A stretch of 25,641 nt of DNA from a virus. Below the pieces are notes generated by a model, which ran no database searches, was not told the DNA's origin, and worked only from the letters and a program-made list of their open reading frames with translations. Position numbers and translations under genes: made by a program. The DNA lies in IMG/VR virus record IMGVR_UViG_3300046004_001429, positions 1 through 25,641 of that record, one strand, 5' to 3'. Positions 16,901-23,485 of this stretch are shown in pieces (within the stretch, counting starts at the first letter, position 1; each line of letters starts with the position of its first letter).

Positions 16901-17464
16901 CTGCTGAGATTTACCCGCATCGCGTGTGGCTTGAGCCATTTTGAAATATAAATTTGTAGTGCTTTCTAAATCTGTGCGCGTGCTTTGTGCAATTTGTGAA
17001 AGTCCTACTTGCGCGGTTCTAAGTTCATTCATTGAACCCGAAACCAGCTTTAAACGACCTTCTAAACTTGCCCATGCGTCCATTTGCTTGATAATTTCTC
17101 GACCACTTAATACTGACATTAAACCCAGTGCAGCCGATTTAAGTGAATTCATCGAACCCGTTGCCGCATTCGTGACGCGCGTATTTTCAGCAAGGCTTTG
17201 ATTTAATCGGTTTGTACCGTTGATGGCTTCAATGGTTGAACGGCTTAAACCTGACACGCCACCCGTTAAGGAAGCCATTGCTGTTGTTGAGTTAGCCGAC
17301 CACCGACCTAAGTTTTGAACACCGCCTGACAAACTTGCCACGCCTGAATTTGAATTATTGCTTGCGTTGCCTAAGTTATTAACGGCTTGTGTGGTTTGTG
17401 AAATAACAGAAATCGCCCCGCTGGCATCAGCCGCGATTCTAATGGTTAGAGCTTGCGTTGACAT
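10982..17464 (-). CDS. Tail tape measure protein (2160 aa)
   Basis: The largest gene in the window. Residues about 115-260 match the classic tape measure N-terminal domain (KQMDAWASLEGRLKL, then STTNLYFKMAQATRD, then NRLGGDELRSMVEQTPRL). Long Ala/Gln/Lys-rich helical segments follow. Hydrophobic Gly-rich segments near residues 865 and 1100-1140 (VGAAIGTMIFPGLG) may insert in the host membrane during DNA entry. The C terminus is a coiled coil (LEEINGKLQEQLKQ). Using the usual 0.15 nm per residue, the tail would be about 320 nm. Start ATG has AGGAG upstream. It is much longer than tape measures I recall from other Mu-like siphophages (roughly 1100-1300 residues). Confidence 0.93.
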   Translation of the reverse strand: MSTQALTIRIAADASGAISVISQTTQAVNNLGNASNNSNSGVASLSGGVQNLGRWSANSTTAMASLTGGVSGLSRSTIEAINGTNRLNQSLAENTRVTNAATGSMNSLKSAALGLMSVLSGREIIKQMDAWASLEGRLKLVSGSMNELRTAQVGLSQIAQSTRTDLESTTNLYFKMAQATRDAGKSQQELLRLVETTNKAIIIGGSGAVEAKNALIQFGQALASNRLGGDELRSMVEQTPRLVMAIRDGLGATTAEFKRMAEAGALTTQVTTDALAKMVPRIEKEFSQMPLTIGQSFTLIGNALTEFIGKGGQTSGVAQGIAESMRFAAGHVTELANALGIAVGGFVAYKAAVIAAEIHTAILTRTMQLNPFVAVATAIGIAATALYEFRDSTISVNGTSATLGSTIKVIWNDILNGISRAISAVNKFVERISFLKSIKDNAIGLVTGSYDYFLGQSDYEKRNSVKQVAANGSSIMQRASLNDLANKQAANAVAANQDQFLKDLQPTAADISDKKVKESNDKRLAFDKLFADSHKKLVIEEGETLKAQTAALGRELSAQEKLMIHNTVFASEIRKNESAAKKVAHKEETDAMRAAKKEQAAIDKFSDNDPLKKYQADMRDLAAVRGKLEPETFLLNEQKIAAEFEKSTVGIEKLTEAERERQRVFEQTARGKFEKIDVELRAGRSGMSENEYLNKQKEMVDAYLKDTGNFTKDNSEQITKAYENEVEALQKIRRELTMNDREQYEASQRANKFSDERIANLMREYDINKSMTLVNDLGLSAKKIGESFGTMFKDIALNGKSATQALGDMFKSMMNRITSTILDFIAQGLVQKMFSGFSGATGGLFSGLGGTVTALVGAVALGTYMGLQKHGSGIAATISQTSKYPNGVPADASLMLKTDAAVSNMVFLQASKFADQYNENLRDVLSSGFGIIHKNAESIGGFISSSLNTYFPDFMKGLGELSTGISATIADVLGAGKELIAKGADAVGLTTDAVKSLSESKLNAVFDKVGGAAAKSMEKLLGTVAVIVSVGTEVYSLVSEWSSLKGVTSKVIAVADAVSGIAGTYAIAFMNPVSAAVAAIATVISQVGSIIKDGFTTQNIIRVGSSLVGAAIGTMIFPGLGTMIGYVLGDVFGKFIGSFFGKQKKFDLDILQSQVTKPDYKNITTVSDNYNVSGDWKGRRGEWDTALGSVGYGRTQGLNYALTQEEKDYTKGLADIVQGLANTLNSIDISNGLLTDTTNSLFRDSLVKNPINNRIDANSFDSALMADTLFSQVVARLSYVDTASAKKASQWLQIFIDAYPKEYTAAVISSLTSSKTTTGNTLLFELAQKPVEFIDYVGRRLKALARSGKTNEEILKDVSDAAGSSSAALEIVTAKMYALGIAGKDNYSFSIELMDSMDLLGMSMFEAATMTMTLADAVSKSFSNASNLVGDELQKSLQDAMSTITLDWNNYVKNEKLTGGQSASAFQSSLNIMMLSKDLGLAGVGKLDVFGGVISGVAKTNAEKDNAYKSVDDANLALVKAQQSKSGVAEAQVFYDDALKKYNKDFETYLTKAGGEILNNMLFIQNIYLATNKKIADSMTASDFISSANKFVDALGGIDKAMQITDENMKLALGENGFLKWKADAATNSLDTALSGVGETIDTVINAYLNHPLDANLARTVSLLGDAKDAQKAYNDALSKVKVEAVNYLMDFSRSIKTWVDAAQATKIGTPTTQIDYAGKSFAAQLSIAKGIGSSAEEKRAALGGITGYADTFIESIKNYYGSSEAGMKMIEQVVSDVSGLEKSIPIEQLQLGALEQIKSGIYDLPVGLGVVFDGLVSQVAKDKAAYDANPNAINALKLDADSKLVLSVVNAKSAGANSEFIDALLKSFTEKNGIQAYLDFVINSANFDTGEKLSKIDDAFKSIADRFSTDTAGKIQTSYDLLLADLAVNPIDLVVKNEAAKLNIHDVNISLMGLNGISVDRIVDIQTATATANVANLKTAFFEMGNEAQIAIDKANTALILQAQAMQNQANTAQGNSFLESQAVNAGYGDDYTNIVAMQEYITATQAFMNQPLTDGANYSTNTANHFPGSLSTLPNGYSIPVMLHRPASNDSGSSNNAETIKKLEEINGKLQEQLKQSDEQNRNLAALVSVMQAALQENRKQANSLDKIQSKTRIQARQ

Positions 17465-17475
17465 TGGGGCGACTC

Positions 17476-17892
17476 CTATTTTTTGTTACGTTTTTCTTGA
17501 ACTGCACTTAAAAATCCACGCTCAATCGCGCCGATTTCTTGAAGTAAATTATGTTTGTCTTTTTTAACACGCAGCTTTTTCCCGTATGGGAAATCAACAA
17601 ATTTCTCTGGAAAAAAAATCAGGTCAATGAATTCGGGTAAGGAATTGATAACGCCTAAAACGTTTGTATAATTCAACCCTGTAATGCCATCCATTGAATG
17701 GTTCCATTGCGTTTGAATGCTAAAAAACACCTCAAAAGCTAATGCGGCATCGTAGAAAACAATGAATTCTTCATCTTCTTTTTCTTCATCGGGAATCTCA
17801 CAAACAATGCCCCACGCTGCTGCGCTTTCTTCTAAACTTTGAGAATTTTGCGAGTTACCACCATTTGCATAGTGATAACCCGCTTCTTCTAG
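17476..17892 (-). CDS. Frameshift extension of the tail assembly chaperone (T part of GT-like protein)
   Basis: The -1 frame is open from the slippery site at 17892-17898 to a stop at 17476, giving 138 residues. It begins LEEAGYHYANGG, continues through an acidic stretch (IPDEEKEDEEFIVFYDAALAF), and ends basic (LLQEIGAIERGFLSAVQEKR). A GTG at 17730 would give only the last 84 residues and has no clear ribosome-binding site, so it is best read as the downstream part of a 260-residue frameshift product. In lambda-type phages the rare long form binds the tape measure and brings tube subunits to it, which fits the tape measure gene 11 bases downstream. Confidence 0.85.
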   Translation of the reverse strand, partial: LEEAGYHYANGGNSQNSQSLEESAAAWGIVCEIPDEEKEDEEFIVFYDAALAFEVFFSIQTQWNHSMDGITGLNYTNVLGVINSLPEFIDLIFFPEKFVDFPYGKKLRVKKDKHNLLQEIGAIERGFLSAVQEKRNKK

Positions 17893-17898
17893 TTTTTT
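17850..17898 (-). promoter_or_regulatory. Programmed -1 ribosomal frameshift signal
   Basis: In the zero frame the tail chaperone ends gcA AAA AAC TAG, so the heptamer A-AAA-AAC (17898-17892) lies immediately before the stop. Eight bases later a 12-bp stem begins: GCGGGTTATCAC (17883-17872) pairs with GTGGTAACTCGC (17861-17850) around a 10-base loop, with only two G-U pairs. Heptamer, spacer and stem all meet the rules for efficient -1 frameshifting. Confidence 0.9.
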
Positions 17899-18257
17899 GC
17901 TTTCAAGGCTTTGTAGACAGCGGCTTGTGTTTCACCGTTTTGAATATTGAAGAATGCTTGAATTAACGCATTGCGTACCCATGAAATTTCAAACAGTGCA
18001 TTAACTAATTCAGGGGTAAATTCAGCATCTGTACCATCTTCATTTTTAACACCGCTAATCGATACCAAATGACTTTTAACTGCGTCATCAAGCAATTCTG
18101 CATCACCTGAAATCGCGCGAATTTCAGCCACTTTACTGTTTGGCAATACATTAAATTCCACGTCAAAAACGTGTTTTTTCACTTCTAAGAAATCACCTGG
18201 TTCTTCAGCGGCAACTTTGAATTTACGGGTTTGTTTTTTACCAATTGCTAATTTCAT
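17889..18257 (-). CDS. Tail assembly chaperone (G-like short form)
   Basis: The 122-residue protein begins MKLAIGKKQTRKFKV and has a beta-like first half, then a helical region with TPELVNALFEISWVRNALIQAF. Its length, place between tail tube and tape measure genes, and overlap with a -1 frame are all typical of lambda gpG-type chaperones. These coat the tape measure before tube assembly and are not in the virion. AGAGGA precedes the ATG. The last sense codons form a slippery site, so a fraction of ribosomes should make a 260-residue fusion. Confidence 0.85.
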   Translation of the reverse strand: MKLAIGKKQTRKFKVAAEEPGDFLEVKKHVFDVEFNVLPNSKVAEIRAISGDAELLDDAVKSHLVSISGVKNEDGTDAEFTPELVNALFEISWVRNALIQAFFNIQNGETQAAVYKALKAKN

Positions 18258-18293
18258 TTTTTGTGTCCTCTTGTTGAATTTTTTGTTGAAAAG

Positions 18294-19253
18294 TTAAGAG
18301 AGTGTAATGATCAATTCGTCATTGCCTGCTGCTGCAACAGGGAACAAACTTAAATCCAAATCAATCATGTCAATGCCGTCTGTTGAAGAGTATTTGGGCG
18401 TACCAATGCTCATTCCGTTTGTTGCAGTTGAAATGGTTACGATATTGCCTGCTGTGACACCATGAACTACCGACAGTGTGCCGACCGCATTGGATCTTGC
18501 TAAATCAAAAAAGTTTTTAGCTCCAATGTTTGCTTCGATTTTTAGCGTCCCTTTAGGCTTTCGATTCAGCATAACAATGCGCTCATCACCGATGAGCTGG
18601 TGATATTTAATTTCGTTAGCAATATCAAACGTAATCGCTTCAATGCGTGGCGTAGCAATTGCACCACCCACGTTGAGCGCAGTGCTTGTATTTATCGTCC
18701 CAACTGGCACAGGAGCAGTTGATGCAGTGTAGGTTCCAGATGCAATTGTCCCCGCCGTAACCGCACCCATTAACCCTGTAAAGGTGAATTTCATGGTAGG
18801 ATTTTTTGCTTTTGTTAAATCGATGCTAAAAGTTCCTTTGGCACCAAACAAAACGTGCTTTGTTCCATCCGCAAAAAACCATAGCGTCAACGTTGTATTA
18901 GCATCAGCAATTGTCGTTGGCGTGGCAGGCGTATAAACAATTGGTGCTGTACCACCACCCGTTTTAGCAAATCCACACGCAAGCATTAAACTTTCGTAAT
19001 GCGGTGCCGTGCCTAGAACCCCACTGCCTGCTAACTCAACTTCAAAATCAACCGTGGCATGACTTGACACCACCATGCCTTGGTTTGCACCTAAAAATGG
19101 TCGGATGATATTTCGCTCAACCGTTTCCGCAACCATCGGCGTGATATTTAAACCTCCAACCATTACAGCGTTAGATGCAATCAAAGCAGTTTCAGCTGTG
19201 CTATTAACAGCTTCCAGCTTTGCGAGTAATAGTCTCTTATTTGACAAGCCCAT
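18294..19253 (-). CDS. Major tail tube protein (non-contractile tail)
   Basis: The 319-residue protein starts MGLSNKRLLLAKLEAVNSTAE, then has ERNIIRPFLGANQGM, FEVELAGSGVLGTAPHYESL and LACGF near residue 95, a layout I associate with tail tube proteins of siphophages with Mu-like heads. The rest is beta-rich with repeated Thr/Ala loops. Subunits stack as rings around the tape measure to form the DNA conduit. No tail sheath gene is next to it, which supports a flexible non-contractile tail. ATG overlaps the end of the 60-aa gene upstream by 17 bases. Confidence 0.85.
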   Translation of the reverse strand: MGLSNKRLLLAKLEAVNSTAETALIASNAVMVGGLNITPMVAETVERNIIRPFLGANQGMVVSSHATVDFEVELAGSGVLGTAPHYESLMLACGFAKTGGGTAPIVYTPATPTTIADANTTLTLWFFADGTKHVLFGAKGTFSIDLTKAKNPTMKFTFTGLMGAVTAGTIASGTYTASTAPVPVGTINTSTALNVGGAIATPRIEAITFDIANEIKYHQLIGDERIVMLNRKPKGTLKIEANIGAKNFFDLARSNAVGTLSVVHGVTAGNIVTISTATNGMSIGTPKYSSTDGIDMIDLDLSLFPVAAAGNDELIITLS

Positions 19254-19419
19254 TTTGCTTACCTTCTATTGTTCTTATTCCAGTGTAAGGGTCGTAAGTC
19301 AGGCTGATTCCTGCTACTCCCCAGTATTTATCTTGCTGCCAAATTTCTAAAAGCTCTTCTCGCGTGAGCGGCTTTTTAGTGCTGGCTGCCAATGCATTTA
19401 AAGACTCTGATTCATTCAT
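19237..19419 (-). CDS. Hypothetical 60-aa protein between tail terminator and tail tube
   Basis: The ATG at 19419 overlaps the upstream TGA (ATGA), which is why I prefer it to an earlier in-frame start. The product begins MNESESLNALAAS, has a helix (LTREELLEIWQQ) and ends with a possible beta hairpin (ISLTYDPYTGIRTIEG). No family recognised. Position suggests a small tail completion or chaperone role. Confidence 0.6.
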   Translation of the reverse strand: MNESESLNALAASTKKPLTREELLEIWQQDKYWGVAGISLTYDPYTGIRTIEGKQNGLVK

Positions 19420-19838
19420 TTTCTGTAGTGATAACTTGTTGTAAAAACATCTGCCCAAAATCGATTTAAATCATACGAACCACTTGATTGCCCTCTCACA
19501 TGCTCAAAAGGCGTGTTGAATTCAGAAACTTGCCAGCCGCAAAGCGCATCCCAAACCTGCCCTGACACATCCTGCAATTCTTCATGTGCAGCATGACCCG
19601 TTGTATCGCGCTGATTACTGATAATCATCATTACGCCAATTTGAAGCGTTACTTGCTGAGAATGACCGCTAATTAACGAATTTGGCTTTGATGATTTTGA
19701 AAGCTCAACAACGTAAGCGCATGGTGTGCTAAATCCGTTCTCTTCGATTGCTAAATCATAGGCGGCACTACCAGCAACACGCCCACCAAAAATTGGACAC
19801 TCACTTTTTAAGCGGTCAATAATTTCTTGTGTTTTCAT
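19416..19838 (-). CDS. Tail terminator / tail completion protein
   Basis: The 140-residue protein (MKTQEIIDRLKSECP at the start, AYVVELSKSSKPN in the middle, QIGVMMIISNQRD, then a closing FWADVFTTSYHYR) has the alpha-beta pattern of small tail terminator proteins that cap the tail tube and join it to the head. It lies directly after the DUF1320 connector gene, with an ATGA overlap, exactly where these proteins are usually encoded in Mu-like siphophages. Assignment by pattern and position. Confidence 0.75.
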   Translation of the reverse strand: MKTQEIIDRLKSECPIFGGRVAGSAAYDLAIEENGFSTPCAYVVELSKSSKPNSLISGHSQQVTLQIGVMMIISNQRDTTGHAAHEELQDVSGQVWDALCGWQVSEFNTPFEHVRGQSSGSYDLNRFWADVFTTSYHYRK

Positions 19839-20233
19839 CGTGAAAATACATTTTTTCCAGACACCATAACCGCTTCATTCGAGATAATTTGAGTAAGCTC
19901 AGTTGATGCAATCGGTAATTTGATTTTTCCGCTTGCAACTTGCTCAAGATAGCGAATCACTGCGTCATATCTTTTTTGAATAGCTTCAGTTGGCTTTTTC
20001 GATAGATAAAATCGCGTCACATCACAGGCTTTTTGTCTCAATGTTGGAATATCAACAGCTAAAGGAAGTTCATAGCGACCCGCTAAATAACCGTCAATGT
20101 CAGCAGTTGCATCATCAATCGCACGAGATACAATCACATCATCAATCATACCTACGCTTTCGGGGTCGCAGAGTTGCAATAACTCTTTCTCAAACCCTCT
20201 ATCAATCAAGTCTTGTTGCGTGCAATAAGCCAT
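19835..20233 (-). CDS. DUF1320 head-tail connector protein (Mu gp36-like)
   Basis: The 132 residues show the family signature: YCTQQDLIDR at the N terminus, DATADIDGYLAGRYELPL around 42-59, a helix with KACDVTRFYLSKKP, RYDAVIRYLEQVASGKI, and the typical ending VFSR. Known members (Mu gp36) belong to the head completion or connector group. The start overlaps the upstream stop codon (TAATG), so the operon is tightly packed here. Confidence 0.9.
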   Translation of the reverse strand: MAYCTQQDLIDRGFEKELLQLCDPESVGMIDDVIVSRAIDDATADIDGYLAGRYELPLAVDIPTLRQKACDVTRFYLSKKPTEAIQKRYDAVIRYLEQVASGKIKLPIASTELTQIISNEAVMVSGKNVFSR

Positions 20234-20544
20234 TAGTTAGCCTCAGATTCAGGCTTTACTTCAATTTCAGACTTAACCTCAACATCGGATTCAACCTCGC
20301 TCACAATCCCAATAATCTCAGACTTAATTTCAGTCGCATCATCAATCCGAGAGCTTGCTTCATCGTCAAAATCTTCGTCATCAACTTTGATTGCACCCAG
20401 CGCAAGTAATGGCACACCATCTCTTTCAGTCAGCGCAATAATTTCACCGATTTGATAATCTTCGCCGTTGTGCTTAATTGGTGTGACAACAACAAAATCC
20501 TCCGTATCCTCACTCACACCTTTTTTTATTTTTTTTGTTGCCAT
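20233..20544 (-). CDS. Small acidic head-region protein
   Basis: In the 103-residue protein, the first half (FVVVTPIKHNGEDYQIGEII, then ERDGVPLLALGAI) looks like a small conserved beta domain often found between capsid and connector genes of Mu-like phages. The second half is a highly acidic tail with repeated EIKSE/EVKSE/EVKPE units. ATG follows the major capsid stop directly, with GGTGGAG as ribosome-binding site. Role unknown; head completion is plausible. Confidence 0.65.
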   Translation of the reverse strand: MATKKIKKGVSEDTEDFVVVTPIKHNGEDYQIGEIIALTERDGVPLLALGAIKVDDEDFDDEASSRIDDATEIKSEIIGIVSEVESDVEVKSEIEVKPESEAN

Positions 20545-21465
20545 TTACTCCACCACATTGGTAAGCAAGAAACCAAATTCTTTTGCAGTAACAACTTCGC
20601 GTACCGATTCACCTGCACGCACTTTCACGCCGCCATACATACCGATATTTGGGTCAACGATAGTCCCTGCGATTCGCGTACCGAATTGCGCGGTATAGCC
20701 CCACATTCCGTTATCCGCTTGACTGACTGAACCACTGTAAATTCCTGCACAGAATTTCCCCCAAATTCGGGTTTTCACGGGTGTTTTGCCTTTCGGAGCG
20801 GTGTTAATCCAGCCATCGCCGACAATGATTTCGTCAATTTCAAGTAAATTTGCAAGCTCTTGGCGGGTAATTCGACGCGCCCCAGCGGTTGCACCTGCAA
20901 CAGCCGTTAATTTTGGATGCTGACTTAACACTGTCCATACCGCACGCCCCATGACTAACTTGTTTGGACGCATGAACGGCTGGTCTAAATAACTCAGCAA
21001 ATCCGCTAACGGATTAGAGTTCGCGTAATCTGACCACATTGATGTTCCCGATAAAGTAGCGGTATAAGCAAAATTAGCCGCATTATTAGCAATGGCAGCT
21101 GCACGGATTTCACGCCGTAATTCGACAAAGCCCATAACACGCTGTGTCGCACGCATCAACGCTGATTCAGCAGGGGCGTTTTTTGAATCTTGATTCGGCA
21201 CGGGTTCATCTAGCCCCTGGTTGATCGTCGCCAAATACACAGGGTCTTGAACGCTATTTGATAGCTGGTTTGGCATACCGACACGACCGACGTTGGTTTC
21301 GGGCGGTGTAATCCATTCCGCCATGCGGTCTGACAAATCAATGAATTCTTGTTTATCCACGCCGACACGCGGCAATACCAAATCTGCAATCAAACCCGAT
21401 TGACGAAATTTAATCGCAACGGCGGATAACGTAGGAATAATAACCAATGGTGAATTTGCACTCAT
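20545..21465 (-). CDS. Major capsid protein (HK97-fold type)
   Basis: 306 residues. The sequence has ADLVLPRVGVDKQEF near 27-41, an early LGLDEPVPNQ-like loop, VELRREIRAAAIANN around 115, LSGTSMWSDYANSNP, RPNKLVMGRAVWTVL, a DEIIVGDGWINT segment, and a long C-terminal beta region. This matches a class of major capsid proteins found in Mu-like siphoprophages. It is encoded just after the protease/scaffold and small cement-like gene, the standard head order. The shell is expected to assemble on the scaffold part of the upstream protein. Confidence 0.85.
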   Translation of the reverse strand: MSANSPLVIIPTLSAVAIKFRQSGLIADLVLPRVGVDKQEFIDLSDRMAEWITPPETNVGRVGMPNQLSNSVQDPVYLATINQGLDEPVPNQDSKNAPAESALMRATQRVMGFVELRREIRAAAIANNAANFAYTATLSGTSMWSDYANSNPLADLLSYLDQPFMRPNKLVMGRAVWTVLSQHPKLTAVAGATAGARRITRQELANLLEIDEIIVGDGWINTAPKGKTPVKTRIWGKFCAGIYSGSVSQADNGMWGYTAQFGTRIAGTIVDPNIGMYGGVKVRAGESVREVVTAKEFGFLLTNVVE

Positions 21466-21468
21466 GGC

Positions 21469-21864
21469 TTAACCTTGCATAATAGAACGTTGTAATAACA
21501 CAGGAATTTGCTCATCAACCGATGCGGCTGACTTGAGTGCGATTCCGATAATTTGCACATTAACGCCCGCCGCTGGGGCTGCTGTAATGACGCGCCCTGT
21601 TGCATCAATCGTTAAGCGTGAACCGCGTACAATTACTGCGCCTGCACGCCCTTCTGCAATGCCATCAATGACAACATCGACCAAATTACCTTTAGTAATA
21701 TCATCTGCAACCACTTCGATTTCATTAGTAAAACCAATCACTAAATCAGCAGTCGCTGTCGCTAACGTAATCGTGTTGTCATCTGCACCGAATTTTACTG
21801 CTGAAAACGGCACAATTGCCGCTGTCGGCGTGAAACTTTTAATTAAACCTGTGTTGTTATACAT
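21469..21864 (-). CDS. Small capsid cement/decoration-like protein
   Basis: The 131-residue protein starts MYNNTGLIKSFTPTAA and has alternating Val/Thr/Ala strands (NEIEVVADDITKGNLVDVV), ending in EQIPVLLQRSIMQG. This is the look of small capsid decoration proteins of the DUF2190-like kind encoded between protease/scaffold and capsid genes. I chose the ATG at 21864, which overlaps the upstream stop region; a start five codons earlier (21879) is possible. The name is tentative. Confidence 0.65.
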   Translation of the reverse strand: MYNNTGLIKSFTPTAAIVPFSAVKFGADDNTITLATATADLVIGFTNEIEVVADDITKGNLVDVVIDGIAEGRAGAVIVRGSRLTIDATGRVITAAPAAGVNVQIIGIALKSAASVDEQIPVLLQRSIMQG

Positions 21865-22966
21865 TTTGTACCCACTCATTCATGACATGGTTAATCGCGG
21901 CAATATCATCAATTTGATAACCCAATGCCGCTTGTTGTGTTTGATATGCTGTAGCCGCCGAAGCAACCTCGGTCGCACTTTTTTCACCTTTTTTGCCATT
22001 ACCCTCTGGTGCATTTCCGCCTGTTTGCGTGCCACTTAATGCGGCAATAGGTATGGCTTTATCCAAAAACGCGCTTAACGCTTCATGTGACAAACCTTTC
22101 GCCCAATCACTTAACGCTGGCGTGATGCGACCGTCAGATAATCCGACTTTTACTAAATCATCAACCGCGTTTTGATTGATTTTTGTATTTAAAGCGGCGA
22201 GTTCTTTTTGTAATTCATGAACTGCTGCAACGGGAACGTGCGTTGATAAATCAACGGTTTCTGTTTTTGACTCAGGCATCGTTTTGGCTTCCAAAATGGT
22301 GATAATTGAAGATGCCGCCGCCGTTTCGGTTGGCGTTGCATCCATAATTGTTCGTAATTTGTCCATTTGCGCTTTAACTTCTTCTACCGTTGCTAAAGTT
22401 GGCAAATTGAATAGATAGCGCAGTCTTTCGAGTAATTCATCTAAATCCACAGATAGAGCCTCTGTTGGTTGTTGAAAATAATCAGCCGCTAACGCGCATA
22501 AATCCTTCATCGAATCGAGCGCAGGATTATTCGTGAGAGCCGCCATGTGAATTTTGGTAATCACCCCCGTTTTAGGTTCAAACGATAAAACAGGAGAGAT
22601 GTAGCGGTATTCTTTGTTTTGAATAGCTAAAGCCGCACTATCAGTCCATTCAACTTGTGTTGCGAACAACCCCAAGCCTTCGCGATATTCGAGCTGTGAA
22701 AACCATCCAGCGGCATACGCGGGTTGACCATTTTGTTTTGCGTAAAGTGTTTGGTGTTCATAATCGATAACAAAAGCATCCGCTTGTGAATTGGCAAGTT
22801 GAACCACCGTCTGTGCGTTTTCATTGGTTAAAATCCATCCTGACAACCCCACAGGTCGCCCGTCTTTCGCTTTGAACAAGCCAGCGGGCGTGAGCTGAAT
22901 TTCAGTCGGAACAGCTCCACCCAAATCCGTTGAACACGCTGCTAATGTGATAATCTCTTTTTTCAT
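21857..22966 (-). CDS. Mu I-type protease/scaffold protein
   Basis: The 369-residue protein begins MKKEIITLAACSTDLG, then IQLTPAGLFKAKDGRPVGLSG-type sequence, AFVIDYEHQTLYAKQNG with the conserved D-x-EHQT motif, and IHMAALTNNPAL: these are hallmarks of Mu gpI proteases. The C-terminal part (LQKELAALNTKINQ, VGLSDGRITPALSDWAKGL) resembles the scaffold segment that in Mu is also made separately (Z). It should cut scaffold and capsid during maturation. An in-frame ATG at 23008 is rejected because residues before 22966 do not match the family. It is the first gene after the terminator that follows Mor. Confidence 0.92.
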   Translation of the reverse strand: MKKEIITLAACSTDLGGAVPTEIQLTPAGLFKAKDGRPVGLSGWILTNENAQTVVQLANSQADAFVIDYEHQTLYAKQNGQPAYAAGWFSQLEYREGLGLFATQVEWTDSAALAIQNKEYRYISPVLSFEPKTGVITKIHMAALTNNPALDSMKDLCALAADYFQQPTEALSVDLDELLERLRYLFNLPTLATVEEVKAQMDKLRTIMDATPTETAAASSIITILEAKTMPESKTETVDLSTHVPVAAVHELQKELAALNTKINQNAVDDLVKVGLSDGRITPALSDWAKGLSHEALSAFLDKAIPIAALSGTQTGGNAPEGNGKKGEKSATEVASAATAYQTQQAALGYQIDDIAAINHVMNEWVQNV

Positions 22967-23032
22967 GCTGATATTTTGCCAATTACACGTTTTTCTTGAT
23001 ATTCGCATGCGCTAGTGATTTTTAACGGGCAT

Positions 23033-23064
23033 AAAAAAACCCCGACATCGTTATGACATCGAGG
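23033..23064 (-). terminator. Intrinsic terminator after the Mor gene
   Basis: On the minus strand CCTCGATGTC and GATGTCGGGG pair over 10 bp (with three G-U pairs) around a 5-base loop and run directly into seven T residues. It separates the early/middle operon from the head operon, so a promoter for the late genes must lie in the roughly 65 bases before 22966 or transcription must read through. Confidence 0.8.
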
Positions 23065-23082
23065 CTTTAGGAGGTTGGTGCC

Positions 23083-23415
23083 TTACTTCTCCGCACACCA
23101 ATCAAGTTGATTTTTTTGCTGATATTCTTCAATGATTCGATAGACTTGCGATAAACATAAATCGAACCGCTTGGCGAGTTCACGATGATTTTTGCCATTG
23201 AAGGCTTGCCAAATTTCATCGTGTTTTTTTTTATTCACCCAAGCTGCCGCTTTGGGAATGTAGACGGGTTCACCGCCGTGATTTTCCCTGACTAACTCCA
23301 CTACCTCACGACTAATCTCGTCTATTTCATCATGATGCAACGCTACCCGCTCTTTGAGCTTGTTTGCAATAAATTCACGCATATCAATCAAAAATTGTGG
23401 GTAGTTGGCAGCCAT
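23083..23415 (-). CDS. mor: Mor/C-family middle/late transcription activator
   Basis: The 110-residue protein has a helical N-terminal half (YPQFLIDMREFIANKLKERV) used for dimer formation in Mu Mor. This is followed by GGEPVYIPKAAAW, and a C-terminal helix-turn-helix (HRELAKRFDLCLSQVYRII). In Mu, Mor activates the middle promoter and the related C protein the late promoters. I chose ATG 23415 (AAGGA upstream); a longer frame would overlap the DUF3164 gene by 59 bases. It ends just before a strong terminator, so it is the last gene of its operon. Confidence 0.9.
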   Translation of the reverse strand: MAANYPQFLIDMREFIANKLKERVALHHDEIDEISREVVELVRENHGGEPVYIPKAAAWVNKKKHDEIWQAFNGKNHRELAKRFDLCLSQVYRIIEEYQQKNQLDWCAEK

Positions 23416-23485
23416 CTTTATAAAATCCTTGGAAACATAAACCAGTAAAGAAATAGGGAGCAGGTGATAGCAAAAATCAAATCGT

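Noticed and set aside
19990-20409. 139-aa plus-strand frame
   Set aside because: Antisense to the DUF1320 gene and the acidic protein; its composition follows the opposite strand.
21533-22039. 168-aa plus-strand frame
   Set aside because: It lies opposite the cement-like and protease genes, has a low-complexity Ile/Thr/Val composition typical of an antisense shadow, and no ribosome-binding site.
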